From positions 44,824,428 to 44,888,427 of the forward strand of contig JBCNJP010000006.1 in NCBI GenBank assembly GCA_039602395.1: DNA of 64,000 nt. Direction: 5' to 3'. The translations under genes were made by a program, and so were the position numbers. This document shows, piece after piece, positions 33,022 through 44,064 of the stretch (the stretch's first letter is position 1; each line of letters begins with the position of its first letter). Origin of the DNA: Deinandra increscens subsp. villosa (lineage: Eukaryota; Streptophyta; Magnoliopsida; Asterales; Asteraceae). The notes under the pieces were generated by a model. It had not been told where the DNA came from and made no database searches. It worked only from the letters and a program-made list of their open reading frames with translations.

Positions 33022-34324
33022 TTACATAAAATATGATTTTAGATGAATTGCATTCCAGGCTCTTGGGAGCAGCTCACCTTCCATAGTAGCCAATCTATAT
33101 GCCCCCTTTCCAGCTTCTGAATCAATTAAGTAAGGACCTTCCCACTTAGGTGCAAGTTTCCCATCAACTGGATTGGTAGTATTATGAAAAGCTTTTCTTA
33201 GTACCAAGTCTCTTACTTGAAACCTTCTGATTCTGAGATTCTTATTGTAAGACTTAGCCATCCTTTGTTGGTATGCCGCCATTCTGAACTTAGCAATATC
33301 TCTGATTTCGTCAACCGTTTCAAGATCTTCAAGGAGCTTCTGATTATTAGTCTCAGGGTGTTGGCAACTTGTTCTAGCAGTTGGCATCACCATTTCAGTA
33401 GGGATCACAGCTTCTGAACCAAACACCAAGGAGAATGGTGTCTGCCCAGTATCACTTTTGGAAGTTATTCTATCAGCCCATAATACAAATGGGAGCTCTT
33501 CAGCCCATTCTCCCTTTTTAGCTCCTAGCTACTTCTAAAGGTTGTTGATGATAATCTTATTACTGGATTCTGCTTGACCATTAGCTTGTGGATGTACAGG
33601 AGTTGAAGTCACCATCTTGACCCCCCATGCTCGCAAAAACCAGTTGTTCTTCTGCCAATAAATTGAGACCCATTATCGCATACTATTTCTAATGGGATTC
33701 CAAATCTTGTTAGGATATTTCTTTTAATGAAGGAGATCACCTACTTTTCTCTGAGTTGAGCGAATGCTTCAGCTTCAATCCATTTAGAGAAATAATCCGT
33801 CATTGCCAGCATAAAGACCTTTCCTCCTGGTGCTGTAGGCAGCTTACCAACTATGTCCATGCCCCACTTCATAAATAGCCATGGGGATGATATCAAGTGG
33901 AGCGGCTCAGCAGGCTGATGGAGGATATTGCTATGCCGTTGACATGCATCACATTTTTTAACATAAGCCAGTGCATCTTTCTTCATAGTGGGATAGTAGT
34001 ATCCTGTTCTTAATACTTTAGAAAACAGTGATCAGCCCCCGGCGTGATTGCCACAATCTCCCTCATGAATATCCTGGAGTACTGCAAGTGCTTCAGGCTG
34101 CTCTAGGCATCTCAAGTACGGACCTGCAAGGGATTTCTTTTATAAGATACCATTTATTATTGAATATGGGATTACCTTTGTTCGGAAGACCCTGGGATTC
34201 TCGTTCTTGGGGATTTCTCCTTCTTGGATAAACTTTTTGATAGGATATGTCCAGGATCCTTGAGGATCCTGAGGATCCATCATTTCTCATTAACTTCCTG
34301 TTCTTCAATTTACGGCGTTAGGAT
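33022..34324 (-). pseudogene. Tat integrase, broken
   Basis: Minus strand from 34324: a degraded pre-integrase stretch, then the zinc-binding end (KKCDACQRH, near 33950), core start WGMDIVGKLPTAPGGKVF, a DNGSQFI block near 33680, and the C-terminal module KLAPKWEGPYLIDSEAG with a typical end (33022-33429). Stops and frameshifts separate 33741-33986 from 33430-33740. The family joins element cDNA to the host genome. The right edge is the copia target site, beyond which the element resumes at 42011. Confidence 0.8.
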
Positions 34325-34329
34325 ATGAG
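34325..34329. repeat. Target-site duplication of the copia insertion (left)
   Basis: ATGAG directly precedes the left LTR; the same five bases follow the right LTR at 42006-42010. This confirms integrase-mediated insertion into the Tat element. Confidence 0.9.
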
Positions 34330-34983
34330 TGTAGGGATATGATCATGTATTAATAAGCGTATGTCCGGAAAGTATTTAAGCCTACGGGGTTACACGTCTC
34401 GACACTAATGTATTTGTATTAATTAATTAGTTAATTAATATTTATCACGAATATTTAACGAGGGGTCGTTAAAAACTAACAGTTAATTGTTAACAGGGGT
34501 GTTAGTTGTAATTAGAGAGAGTTAGAATTGGATTACAATTAGGAAAAGGCTTGGGATAGGCCTTAGGGCCGAAATTTCGTGAAGCCCTATCCCAATCCCT
34601 AACTTGTTCATCAAGTTCATAAACCCTATAAATAAACCTTATGGTTTAAGGTTTAGTGTTGCTTTTATCTGATAAAGGGCTACACCCTAATCTCTCTCTA
34701 TTCTCTCTCTAATTTTCGGCAACAAGAAAGAACCCTAGGGGTTTCGATTTCTTGTGTGGTTCGACCAAGCCTACACCAAGAGGAGTTCGTGATCGAGTAC
34801 TAGCATACGTACATCGGTGTGTCGTGTGTGCGAACGTAGAGGGATTTACTTCAAATCCTAAAGGTTCTTCTCTTGCCGAGCTAAAAAGGTACACGTTCTT
34901 TAACCGGTTAGTTAGATTAGTTCATAGGATTAATTCCGCTGCGTACTCGTGTTTAAAGTGATAATTTGTTATATAACACAAAA
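34330..34983 (+). repeat. 5' LTR of the nested copia
   Basis: It starts TGTAGGGATATGATC. A CTATAAATAAAC TATA-type box lies near 34627. A 69-codon open stretch (34752-34961) is present in both LTRs but has no protein resemblance and probably reflects the shared LTR sequence only. Confidence 0.95.
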
Positions 34984-34984
34984 G

Positions 34985-34998
34985 TGGTATCACGAGCC
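34985..34998 (+). promoter_or_regulatory. Copia primer-binding site
   Basis: TGGTATCACGAGCC lies one base after the LTR and resembles the usual initiator-Met-tRNA complement with a small change. First-strand synthesis would start here. Confidence 0.7.
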
Positions 34999-35049
34999 AC
35001 CTATGATTTTAATTAATTACCGGGGATAAAAACTTGGAAGGGGGTAAAC

Positions 35050-36567
35050 AAATCAAGATTCTAGCTTTTCGATCCACTCAAATCGTGTTTTACAATTGGA
35101 AATCAGTTTCGCAAATTGGTAAAACGAAAACCCTAAATCGCAAATCGAAAACCGGTTCTTGATAGTGGCTTGGTTCCCAATCAGAAAACCGGTTCTCGAC
35201 CCGGAAAAAGGTTCTCGATCGTGGCTTGGTTCCCGATCAGAGAACACTTCTCGACCGGAAAAATGGTTCTCGACCCGCTTAACGTAACCTGATCGAAAAC
35301 CACATTCCGATCGAAAACCCAAGGTTCCGATCGTAAACCTGTTTTCGATTGGAAACCTAAGTTTCGATCGGAAACTCATGTTCAGATCGTAAACCCTCAC
35401 ACCCGATCGAAAACCCTTATATTTTTCGACTTGTTCATCGTAAACTCGAAGTCACCGTGATCGAAAACCTCTTGCCGAATCGAAAACCCTAAATTTTAGC
35501 TTTAAAATTTGATTTTGTAATCTAAAATTATAAGTCCAAGTTTTGTTATTTGATAATCAACATGTTGTACCTTTATTTTAAATGTTAAAAGGAAGTAAAA
35601 ACCATGATGTTTCATGCAAATCGTTCATGGTTATTACTTATATCAAAGAGGATTAAAATTAAAATTATGTTAAATAATTAGAAACCCTAAAATTATGTGA
35701 TTATTTGTGATAATTGTGACATAATAAAAGGTTTTATTGCAAATTTGTTTTATGAAAATCGAAATTTGCTTAAATATCTATTGAAATATGATTTTGTTTA
35801 TAAAATAAAATTTGTGTCCTAAAACTCAAAAGAAACACTGGCTCACCCATTTGAACACACTCTAAGAGAGGTATAAGTCGGGTCGCCTTGCTTCCCTAAA
35901 GTGGGTAGGTTTTTAATTGCAAAAGTGCAAACCTCACCCCTACGCTTCTTTGTGTGTTGCAAATGGAGCTACCAAGCTCTTTTGACTTGGAAGACAAACT
36001 AAGAATTTTATAAACACATTATGTGATGAAGATGTGCATGAATCTTCACACATAACATTTTGATCACACATCAAAATTGTTTTGACCCAAACCAAACTTA
36101 AGTCTTTGCCATCCACCTTGAAAAGGACACTTGTGGATGTCATCTTACTCATTGGTACACAATGGTAAAATGGCATTTACATGGCAAATTCCCACTCATT
36201 GGTACACAATGGTGGACAATTTGTGCGTTCTTAGTTGGACGACTTATAACGAGCTAGGCGGTGAGACCCTTGGCCCGTGGCAAAAGATGGGATGAAACAC
36301 GACTACAAATTACTTGGTGCAAGATTCATAAGTATTATTTGTAGGTCCCATAAAATCTAGGAATTGTACTTGGAGTACAATTATTGATCGTCACTTACCT
36401 TTTGAATGCATCATTTCTAGCAGATCAACTGATGAAATGATGGCATGTCAATTGGATCCTAGCCTTAATAAACTTAATTGTTTAAAGTGTTTAAACATTG
36501 GGTAATCAAATTTATTAAGGAAAAGATTATCGAAAATACTGAGTTTTGAACTTAATATGTTTTGTAG
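35050..36567 (+). other. Long copia leader with CGATCG-rich repeats
   Basis: About 1.6 kb lies between the primer site and gag with no frame. 35090-35490 is made of short degenerate units around CCGATCGxAAACC and GGTTCTCGACC. Near 36145 and 36190 the 19-mer CTCATTGGTACACAATGGT is repeated 45 bp apart. Confidence 0.7.
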
Positions 36568-38148
36568 ATGGCAACAAACCCTCCTCAAAACAATGTTGGT
36601 CATGCTTTTCGTCAAATGTTTGAAAGAGAAAAGCTGAATGGATCTAACTTCAATGACTGGTACCATCAACTGAGGATTGTCCTTAGAGTTGAACTGAGGA
36701 CCGATGTCCTTGAAAATCATTGGCCGATCGAGCCAGCTGCTAATGCTTCTGATCAAGAGAAAGCGTTCTACAATGCAGAGTATAACAGATACGATGAGGT
36801 TGCTTGCATGATGATCTCGAGTATGACTCCCGATCTTCAGAAGCAATACGAATTTCATACACCTTGTGATATGATCAAAGAGCTAAAGAAGATGTATGAA
36901 AAAAAAGCTGGTGTTGAATTGTTCGACCTAGTTGTGGAACTCCACGACTTGAAGCTTGAAACTGGTAAATCGGTCAGTAGTCATGTGCTCAAGATGAAGA
37001 GCTACTTTGACAAAGTAGAATCGCTCAATTATGGGTATAATCAGGCTGTAGCAGTTGGCATGATCCTCAAATCTCTTACGAAGGATTTTGAGGGTTTTGT
37101 GCGCAACTACAACATGCATAGTATGACTAAGACTATACCTGAGCTTCATGCTATGCTTGTCGAGTATGAAAAAACGATTCCTAAGAAGGCCACTGAAACA
37201 CCCTAAGTTCTTATGATCAAAGGGGGAAAGATCCAAAAGGCTAAACGACCGCAAAAGGCGAAGGGAAAAAATGATGGTAAAGGAAAAGGCAAGGCAGTTG
37301 CTCTTGTTCCTAAAACCAAGTAAACCCCTCCGGCCGCAAAACAGCATCCGGCTAAAGACCAGATCTGTCACCATTATGGTGAAGTTGGACACTGGAAGAG
37401 GAACTGTCCTACCTATCTAGCTGAGTTGATGAAGAAGAGAAAGAATACTAGTGGGACTAGTACTTCAGGTATCTTCACAATTAAATTATTTTCCTTTTCT
37501 AAGTGTGATTCATGGGTGTATGACACTGGCTGTGGAACTCACATCTGTAATTCGTTACAGGGTCTTAGAAGAAGGAGGAAACTGAAGCCTGGAGCTTTGA
37601 AGTTGTTTGTGGGAAATGGTTTGCCAGCAGCTGTGGAAGCTATAGGAGAATATCATTTAATTCTGCCTTCTGGGTTAACTATTGTATTAGACAATTGTCA
37701 TTATGCACCTTCTATTACTAGAGGTGTAATTTCAGTTTCTTTGTTGAAAAACCAAGGATTTATTAATGCATTTAATAATATCGGTATTTCAGTTTCTAAA
37801 AATAATGTTCATTATTTTGATGCTATTCCTTGTGATGGCATTTATGAATTTGATATGCGTGGTTGTGTTTCAAATAATTCAATATACAATATTAGCAAAC
37901 GAGCCAAAACAAGTTTGGACTCTACCTATCTTTGGCACTGTCGTCTTGCCCATGTTGGCAAAAACTGCATTGAAAGACTTCAACGTGAAGGGATCTTACA
38001 ATCAAATGATGAATCATTTGATAAATGCGTTTCCTGTATCTCAGGAAAGATGACAAGAAAACCCTTCCCGAACAAGCCGCAAAGGGCTAAAGAACTACTT
38101 GGACTCATTCATACTGATGTTTGTGGCCCATTTAGACATGTGTCATGA
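36568..38148 (+). pseudogene. Copia gag, protease and integrase N-terminus with stops
   Basis: Gag begins at 36568 (MATNPPQNNVGHAFRQMFER) and is open for 212 codons. The same frame then continues past TAA at 37204 and TAA at 37321 to 38148. The zinc knuckle reads CHHYGEVGHWKRNC, with the second Cys replaced by Tyr. Protease keeps YDTGCG (near 37520). The integrase zinc region reads WHCRLAHVGKNCIERL and CVSCISG. The frame ends at TGA 38146-38148 in GPFRHVS. With four lesions in an otherwise collinear frame, the polyprotein was inactivated by point changes. Confidence 0.9.
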
Positions 38149-38744
38149 AAATGTGCTAGCTACTTCGTGACTTTCATGGATGATTTCAGCCGTTATGGTT
38201 ATGTTTAATTGCTTAAACATAAACATGAAGTGTTTGAAACATTCAAAGAGTTCAAGAACGAAGTAGAAAATCAACTCGGAAAGACCATCAAGATCCTTCG
38301 ATCGGATCGTGGTGGAGAATACTTAATGGAGTCTCTGAGAGGAGGAATCGAACCCTACTAGAGATGGTGAGGTCGATGATGAACCTTACAACTCTCCCAA
38401 TAACATTTTGGGATTTTGCTCTAGAAACCGCTGTACGCGTTCTAAATATGGTTCCAACCAAGAAGGTTGAAAAGACACCGCATCAATTGTGGCATGGAGA
38501 AGTCCCTGTGTTGTCTTACTTAAGAGTCTGGGGATGTGAGGCACTTGTGAAGCGTGATACGCCTGACAAACTACAACCCAGGACTACTAAGTTCATCTTC
38601 GTAGGATACCCAAAGGAAACAATGGGTTACTACTTTTACAATCTTTTCGAAAATACTGTTCGTGTTGCTTGATATGCTGAATTCTTTGAAAAGAATTTTA
38701 TAGCTCAAGAGAACAGTGGGAGAACTGTAGAACTACTAGAAGAT
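38149..38744 (+). pseudogene. Copia integrase core and C-terminal part, deleted and frameshifted
   Basis: After the stop, CASYFVTFMDDFSRYGYV and KILRSDRGGEYL are recognisable in the original frame, with a TAA at about 38206. A deletion of roughly 30 codons plus a frame change follows near 38335. From 38364 the frame MVRSMMNLTTLPITFW continues to TGA at 38670. The deletion lies at the catalytic region leading to the third acidic residue. Confidence 0.8.
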
Positions 38745-40499
38745 GTGTCACCTTCTGAAACAACTAGTAATCATCAACTTGGGGGGGAAAATGTTCAAAG
38801 TGATGAATCTCAAGTCGATGATGTTGCGATTCCACTTCGTAGATCCGAAAGGATCGTACAAAATCCGGATAGATGGATTGGTCTAGTCGAATCCGAGGAT
38901 AACGTATCAGGATATCTCAATGAGCCTCCGAACTTCAAAGCTGCATTATCAGATCCAGAATCTGACAAATGGCTTGAAGCTGCGAACGTGGAAATGAAAT
39001 CCATGAAAGATAATCAAGTTTGGAACTTGTTTGATCTTCCTCCTAACGCGAAGACCGTTGGGAGTAAATGGATCTTCAAGAAGAAGACCGACATGGATGG
39101 AAATGTACACACCTATAAAGCTCGTCTCGTGGCGAAAGGTTATGTTCAACGTTTTGGCGTTGACTATGATGAGACCTTTTCACCAGTAGCTGACATTAGA
39201 GCTATTAGGATTCTCTTAGCCATAGCAGCGTACTATGACTTTGAGATATGGCAAATGGATGTTAAGACTGCCTTCTTAAATGGTTACTTGGATGAAGAAG
39301 TCTATATGGATCAACCTGAAGGGTTCATTGATCCAAAACATCCCAACCAAGTATGTAAGCTTCAAAGGTCCATTTATGGACTAAAGCAAGCATCGAGGAG
39401 TTGGAATAAACGGTTTGATGAAGAAATCAAAAAGTTTGGTTTCGTTCAGAATCCCGATGAGCCATGTGTATATCGCAAAGCTAGTGGGATTAATGTTACT
39501 TTCCATGTCTTATATGTAGATGACATATTGATAATAAGAAAACACATTCCAATGTTGCAAGATGTAAAATCCCATCTTGGAAAGTGTTTTGCCATGAAAG
39601 ACTTGGGAGAAGCAGCATTCATTCTTGGAATCAAGATCTATAGAGATAGAACTAAGCGGTTGATTGGACTAAGTCAAAGTGCTTATATTGATAAGATCTT
39701 GAAGCGATTCAAGATGGAGAATTCCAAGCGTGGTACAGTACCTATGCAGGAAGGACTTGGTCTATCGGTCAAACAAGGTGCTTCTACACCTGATGAGGTG
39801 AAGCGCATGCAAAGAGTCCCTTATGCTTCGGCTGTAGGCTCTATAATGTATGCGGTGAGATGCACTAGACCTGATATAGCATTTGCGCAAAATATCGTTA
39901 GCCGATTTCAACAGAATCCGGGTGAAAGTCACTGGACTGCTGTTAAGACCATTCTCAAGTACCTATGGGCTACTAGAGATTTGTTTTTGGTATATGGGGG
40001 AAATCCAGATCAAGAGCTCAAAGTGACCGGATACTGTGATGCTGGTTTTCAGACTAATAGAGATGACACGACGTCTCAGTCTGGGTACGTCTTCATTCTG
40101 AATGGAGGCGCTGTGGATTGGAAAAGCAAGAAACAAACCACAGTTGCTATGTCTGCAATAGAGTTTGAGTACATTGCTGCTTTGGAAGCTGCAATGGAGG
40201 CAGTCTGGATAAGGAAGTTTATTTGTGGGCTTGATGTGATCCCTACAAGTAACTTGCCTATTGATATGTACTATGATAATACTGGTGCATTAATCATTGC
40301 CAAAGAACCTGGAGTTCAGAAGGGCTCCAGATACTATGCCAGGAGATATCACTATGTTCGTGAGCAGATCGAACTAGGTGAAATCAGATTACTCAAAGTT
40401 CACACAGATATTAACTTAGCTGATCCTTTCACGAAAGCTTTGTCGAGGTCGAAGCTTGAAAGGCATGCCGAGGGCATGGGACTTAAGTTAGCTAGTTAA
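38745..40499 (+). CDS. Copia reverse transcriptase and RNase H
   Basis: 584 codons open. RT shows WIFKKKTDMDGN, KARLVAKGYVQRFGVDYDET, WQMDVKTAFLNGYLDEEVYM and the catalytic YVDDILI. RNase H follows with GYCDAGFQTNRDD, the Glu in SAIEFEYIAALEA, and DNTGALIIAKEP, ending KLERHAEGMGLKLAS. The domain pair copies element RNA to DNA and removes the template. This part seems intact and would be functional if supplied from a complete polyprotein. The first M is only where the frame reopens after the TGA at 38670, not a real start. Confidence 0.93.
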   Translation: MSPSETTSNHQLGGENVQSDESQVDDVAIPLRRSERIVQNPDRWIGLVESEDNVSGYLNEPPNFKAALSDPESDKWLEAANVEMKSMKDNQVWNLFDLPPNAKTVGSKWIFKKKTDMDGNVHTYKARLVAKGYVQRFGVDYDETFSPVADIRAIRILLAIAAYYDFEIWQMDVKTAFLNGYLDEEVYMDQPEGFIDPKHPNQVCKLQRSIYGLKQASRSWNKRFDEEIKKFGFVQNPDEPCVYRKASGINVTFHVLYVDDILIIRKHIPMLQDVKSHLGKCFAMKDLGEAAFILGIKIYRDRTKRLIGLSQSAYIDKILKRFKMENSKRGTVPMQEGLGLSVKQGASTPDEVKRMQRVPYASAVGSIMYAVRCTRPDIAFAQNIVSRFQQNPGESHWTAVKTILKYLWATRDLFLVYGGNPDQELKVTGYCDAGFQTNRDDTTSQSGYVFILNGGAVDWKSKKQTTVAMSAIEFEYIAALEAAMEAVWIRKFICGLDVIPTSNLPIDMYYDNTGALIIAKEPGVQKGSRYYARRYHYVREQIELGEIRLLKVHTDINLADPFTKALSRSKLERHAEGMGLKLAS

Positions 40500-41351
40500 A
40501 TCATGTATGTCTGATGTTCGGTATTTGGATAAGGGATGTTAAACAATTTCTATTTATATAATGAAATAAAGTACTTGATATGTTTGACTTCATTTAATAA
40601 GTAAATTGTGTCCTATATTTGCATGTTTAACCTTGAGTACTTGTCAAGTATACTAAATTGTCCATTGTCGATTAACTATATGGGAATATAGTTAAACTAA
40701 GACAAATCTGAGTGATTGGTAATATTCTTGGAATATATAATGGATGGTCCCACCAAACTCACATGATATTCATAGGATGCATATCGGACTACCCCACTAG
40801 CGAATTGTCACTTTATGGATCGTCGTCATTGAGTGAAATTCGTAAATGGTTGCTTTATTTATCCTTAGACTTGAGATACAAGCAGGTCATGCATGTATGG
40901 ATTGCACCTACTTGATATAGTTCTAACTATCCTGAATAAGGTAGTGCAAAATGGCTATTTTCAGTAAGTGTAGTGAAGTATGTGACTGGACACGTGTAGT
41001 CAAGAGGATTTGTTCCTTCAGCTTAAAAGTTGAAACAGATACCACTGGGCCCCTCATTGGGACTAATTAAGATGTATGCATGGCCATGCCCAAATGAAAT
41101 CCAGATGTGTCTCAATTTTGAATTTGGTAATCTTTAATTAGTTATGGAATGAGAAACAGAATCGTTAAAGTATGAAATGACTTGATCTATATTCATATTT
41201 AACAACGGTATCGGTAACAAAGGGATAGTAAATGACTGTACCATTTAAATACACTTTGAGAAACTGTACTTAAATATTTCCGGGAGCATTGGCGTGTTGC
41301 TAGACACTAACCAATGTTATTACCTTTATTACTACGAGCTCAAGTGGGAGC
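40500..41351 (+). other. Copia 3' untranslated region and polypurine tract
   Basis: No frame. It ends in CAAGTGGGAGC (41341-41351), the purine tract that primes plus-strand DNA synthesis next to the right LTR. Confidence 0.8.
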
Positions 41352-42005
41352 TGTAGGGATATGATCACGTATTAATAAGCGTATGTCCGGAAAGTATTTA
41401 AGCCTACGGGGTTACACGTCTCGACACTAATGTATTTGTATTAATTAATTTGTTAATTAATATTTATCACGAATATTTAACGAGGGGTTGTTAAAAACTA
41501 ACAGTTAATTGTTAACAGGGGTGTTAGTTGTAATTAGAGAGAGTTAGAATTGGATTACAATTAGGAAAAGGCTTGGGATAGGCCTTAGGGCCGAAATTTC
41601 GTGAAGCTCTATCCCAATCCCTAACTTGTTCATCAAGTTCATAAACCCTATAAATAAACCTTCTGGGTTTAAGGTTTAGTGTTGCTTTTATCTGATATAG
41701 GACTAAACCCTAATCTCTCTCTATTCTATCTCTAATTTTTGGCAACAAAAAGAACCCTAGGGGTTTCGATTTCTTGTGTGGTTCGACCAAGCCTACACCA
41801 AGAGGAGTTCGTGATCGAGTACTAGCATACGTATATCGGTGTGTCGTGTGTGCGAACGTAGAGGGATTTACTTCAAATCCTAAAGGTTCTTCTCTTGCCG
41901 AGCTAAAAAGGTACACGTTCTTTAACCGGTTAGTTAGATTAATTCATAGGATTAATTCCGCCGCGTACTCGTGTTTAAAGTGATAATTTGTTATATAACC
42001 CAACA
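41352..42005 (+). repeat. 3' LTR of the nested copia
   Basis: 654 bp, the same length as the left LTR, ending CCCAACA before the ATGAG duplication (42006-42010). Confidence 0.95.
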
Positions 42006-42010
42006 ATGAG

Positions 42011-43800
42011 TTATGGGGATATTGACACCTTCTGGGATCCTTCGAGACGACGCTAAGTTTTCCAAAGCATCAACTTCTGCATTTTCTTCTCTAGGCACCT
42101 GTGATATGCTGCAATTTTCAAAAGATAATGCTAATTTTTTGACAAGGTCTAAATATTTGATTAGTCCTTCGCCTTTCACTGCATAAGATCCATTAAATTG
42201 GTTAGTTAATAATAAGGAGTCAATATAAACTTGAATGTGTTGGATACCCATATCTTTAGCAAGTTGTAATCCTGCAATTAAAGCCTCATACTCGGCTTCA
42301 TTATTAGTAGCCTTGAATTCATAATGTATAGATAGAGGTATAATGCCCCCCTGTGGCAATTTTAGCAGTGCACCCTATCTTGTTCCTTTGAAGTTAGAAG
42401 CTCCGTCTGTGTATAGTGTCCAGCTGCCTGAAGCTTCCTGGAGCTGCTTGACTTCCAGTTCAACCTCCGGCAGTACGTCGCTGCTGAAATCAGCCACAAA
42501 GTCTGCAGGAGCTTGAGACTTTATCGCTGTTCTTGGTTCATATACAATGTCACAGGCACTTAGTTTAACTGCCATTCTTCCCGACATTTCTGGCTTTCTC
42601 AAGACACACTTAATAGGATAGTTAGTTTTTACATAAATAACATGAGTTTCAAAATAATGCCTTAACTTCTGAGAAGCCATAGCAAGAGCTAAGATTAATT
42701 TTTCTAAATAAGAATACCTGGTTTCAGCATCCAATAGTGTTTTGCTTACATAATATACCGGATGCTGTTGTCCTTCATGATCTTTAATGAGTACAGCACT
42801 TGCTGAGCTGCCCGAGACTGCTAAGTATAAGGATAGTGGCTCCCCCTTGACTGGCTGCATCAGTAATGGAGCAGATGACAAGTATTCTTTGAAGGAGTTC
42901 AGAGCAGCTTCATGCTTCTCGCCCCATTCGAACTTTTTGTTCTTCTTCAATATATCATAGAATTCTTTGCTTTTTTCAGAAGATCTCGATATGAATCTGT
43001 TAAGTGCTACTACTCTTCCAGTCAGTCTCTGAACCTCTTTGACATTTGTTGGAGATTTTAAGTTCATGATCGCTTGGATTTGCTCAGGGCTGGCTTCTAT
43101 TCCTCTTTCAGTAACCATATAGCCTAAGAACTTTCCAGCTCTTACACCAAAATGGCATTTGGCAGGGTTTAACTTCATGTTGAATTGGTCCAGGATGTCG
43201 AAAGCAACTTCAAGATCCTTAGGATGATCCTTGGATTTTTTGGATTTCACCACCATATCATCTATGTATACCTTCATGGTGTCCCCCAGCTGGTCTTTGA
43301 ATATCATATTGACAAGCCTCTGGTATTTGGCACCTGCATTTCGTAAACCAAATGGCATAGCAATATATCAATAAGTACCTGTGGGTGTCATGAAGGCTGT
43401 GTCTTCTTGGTCTGACGAATCCATTTGAATCTGTTGGAAGCCTGACGATGCATCCATAAAAGTTAACATCTCATGCCCAGCAGTTGCGTCCACCATCGAA
43501 TCAATGTGTGGTAAGGGGAATGGATCCTTGGGACAGGCCTTATTCAGGTCTGTATAATGCACACATACTCTCCATTTGCCATTCTTTTTTCTGAACTACC
43601 ACCACATTAGCCAACCATCGAGGATATTGGACTTCTCTGATCATCTTTGATTTAAGCATCCTATCAACTTCTTCTTGGATTATGATGTTTCTCTCAGGAG
43701 CGAACTTTCTTCTTTTTTGATGTATGGGCCTGAAACATTCATCTATACCAAGTTTATGAGTAATAATATCTTTAGATATACCTGTCATGTCCTCGTGTTT
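42011..43800 (-). pseudogene. Tat reverse transcriptase, RNase H and second (archaeal-type) RNase H
   Basis: RT is split by a frameshift near 43590 and a TGA near 43365 but keeps FMDASSGFQQIQM and YIDDMVVKSK. The gypsy RNase H follows (PLSLYLAVSGSSASAVL, YSYLEKLILALAMASQKL). Next comes a linker, then a second RNase H fold: WTLYTDGASN, a TAG near 42377, YEFKATNNEAEYEAL and YIDSLLLTNQFNG, ending at the copia target. Two consecutive RNases H are a hallmark of the plant Tat clade; the second is thought to be acquired and of archaeal type. The acidic residues TDGAS, NNEAE and YIDS are present. Confidence 0.88.
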
Positions 43801-44064
43801 CCATGCGAATGTTGAATTCAGGATTTCAGGAGGCTCACGAACTGCTCATCGGTATCCTCAGGAATATTAGTTCCTACCAGCACTTTGATTTCAGGATCCT
43901 CGGAATTTAGCTGAACTTCTTTGATCTCTAATTCCTTTGTCATTCGAATCCTTCCTGCTGGTCCTTTTAATTGCTATGCCGGCCTGGGCTTAATGGTATT
44001 CTTCGTAGCCGAAGTGTAGCAATCTTTGGCTTCTTGTTGATCACTCAAAATTTTTAACAACTCC

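Larger units (their letters stand above)
34330..42005 (+). mobile_element. Full-length Ty1/copia retrotransposon nested in the Tat element
   Basis: 7676 bp with two LTRs of 654 bp each (34330-34983 and 41352-42005), a primer-binding site beside the left LTR, gag-pol in the plus direction, the purine tract CAAGTGGGAGC (41341-41351), and ATGAG duplications on both sides. By hand the LTRs differ at roughly 15-20 positions, so the insertion is fairly recent compared with its host element. Stops and an integrase deletion mean it cannot act alone. Confidence 0.95.

Noticed and set aside
34752..34961. 69-codon frame conserved at 41774-41983
   Set aside because: Both copies lie in the two LTRs of one element; conservation is explained by LTR identity and there is no family resemblance.
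38810..39634. Minus-strand frames over copia RT
   Set aside because: Shadows of the strongly supported plus-strand RT/RNase H frame.
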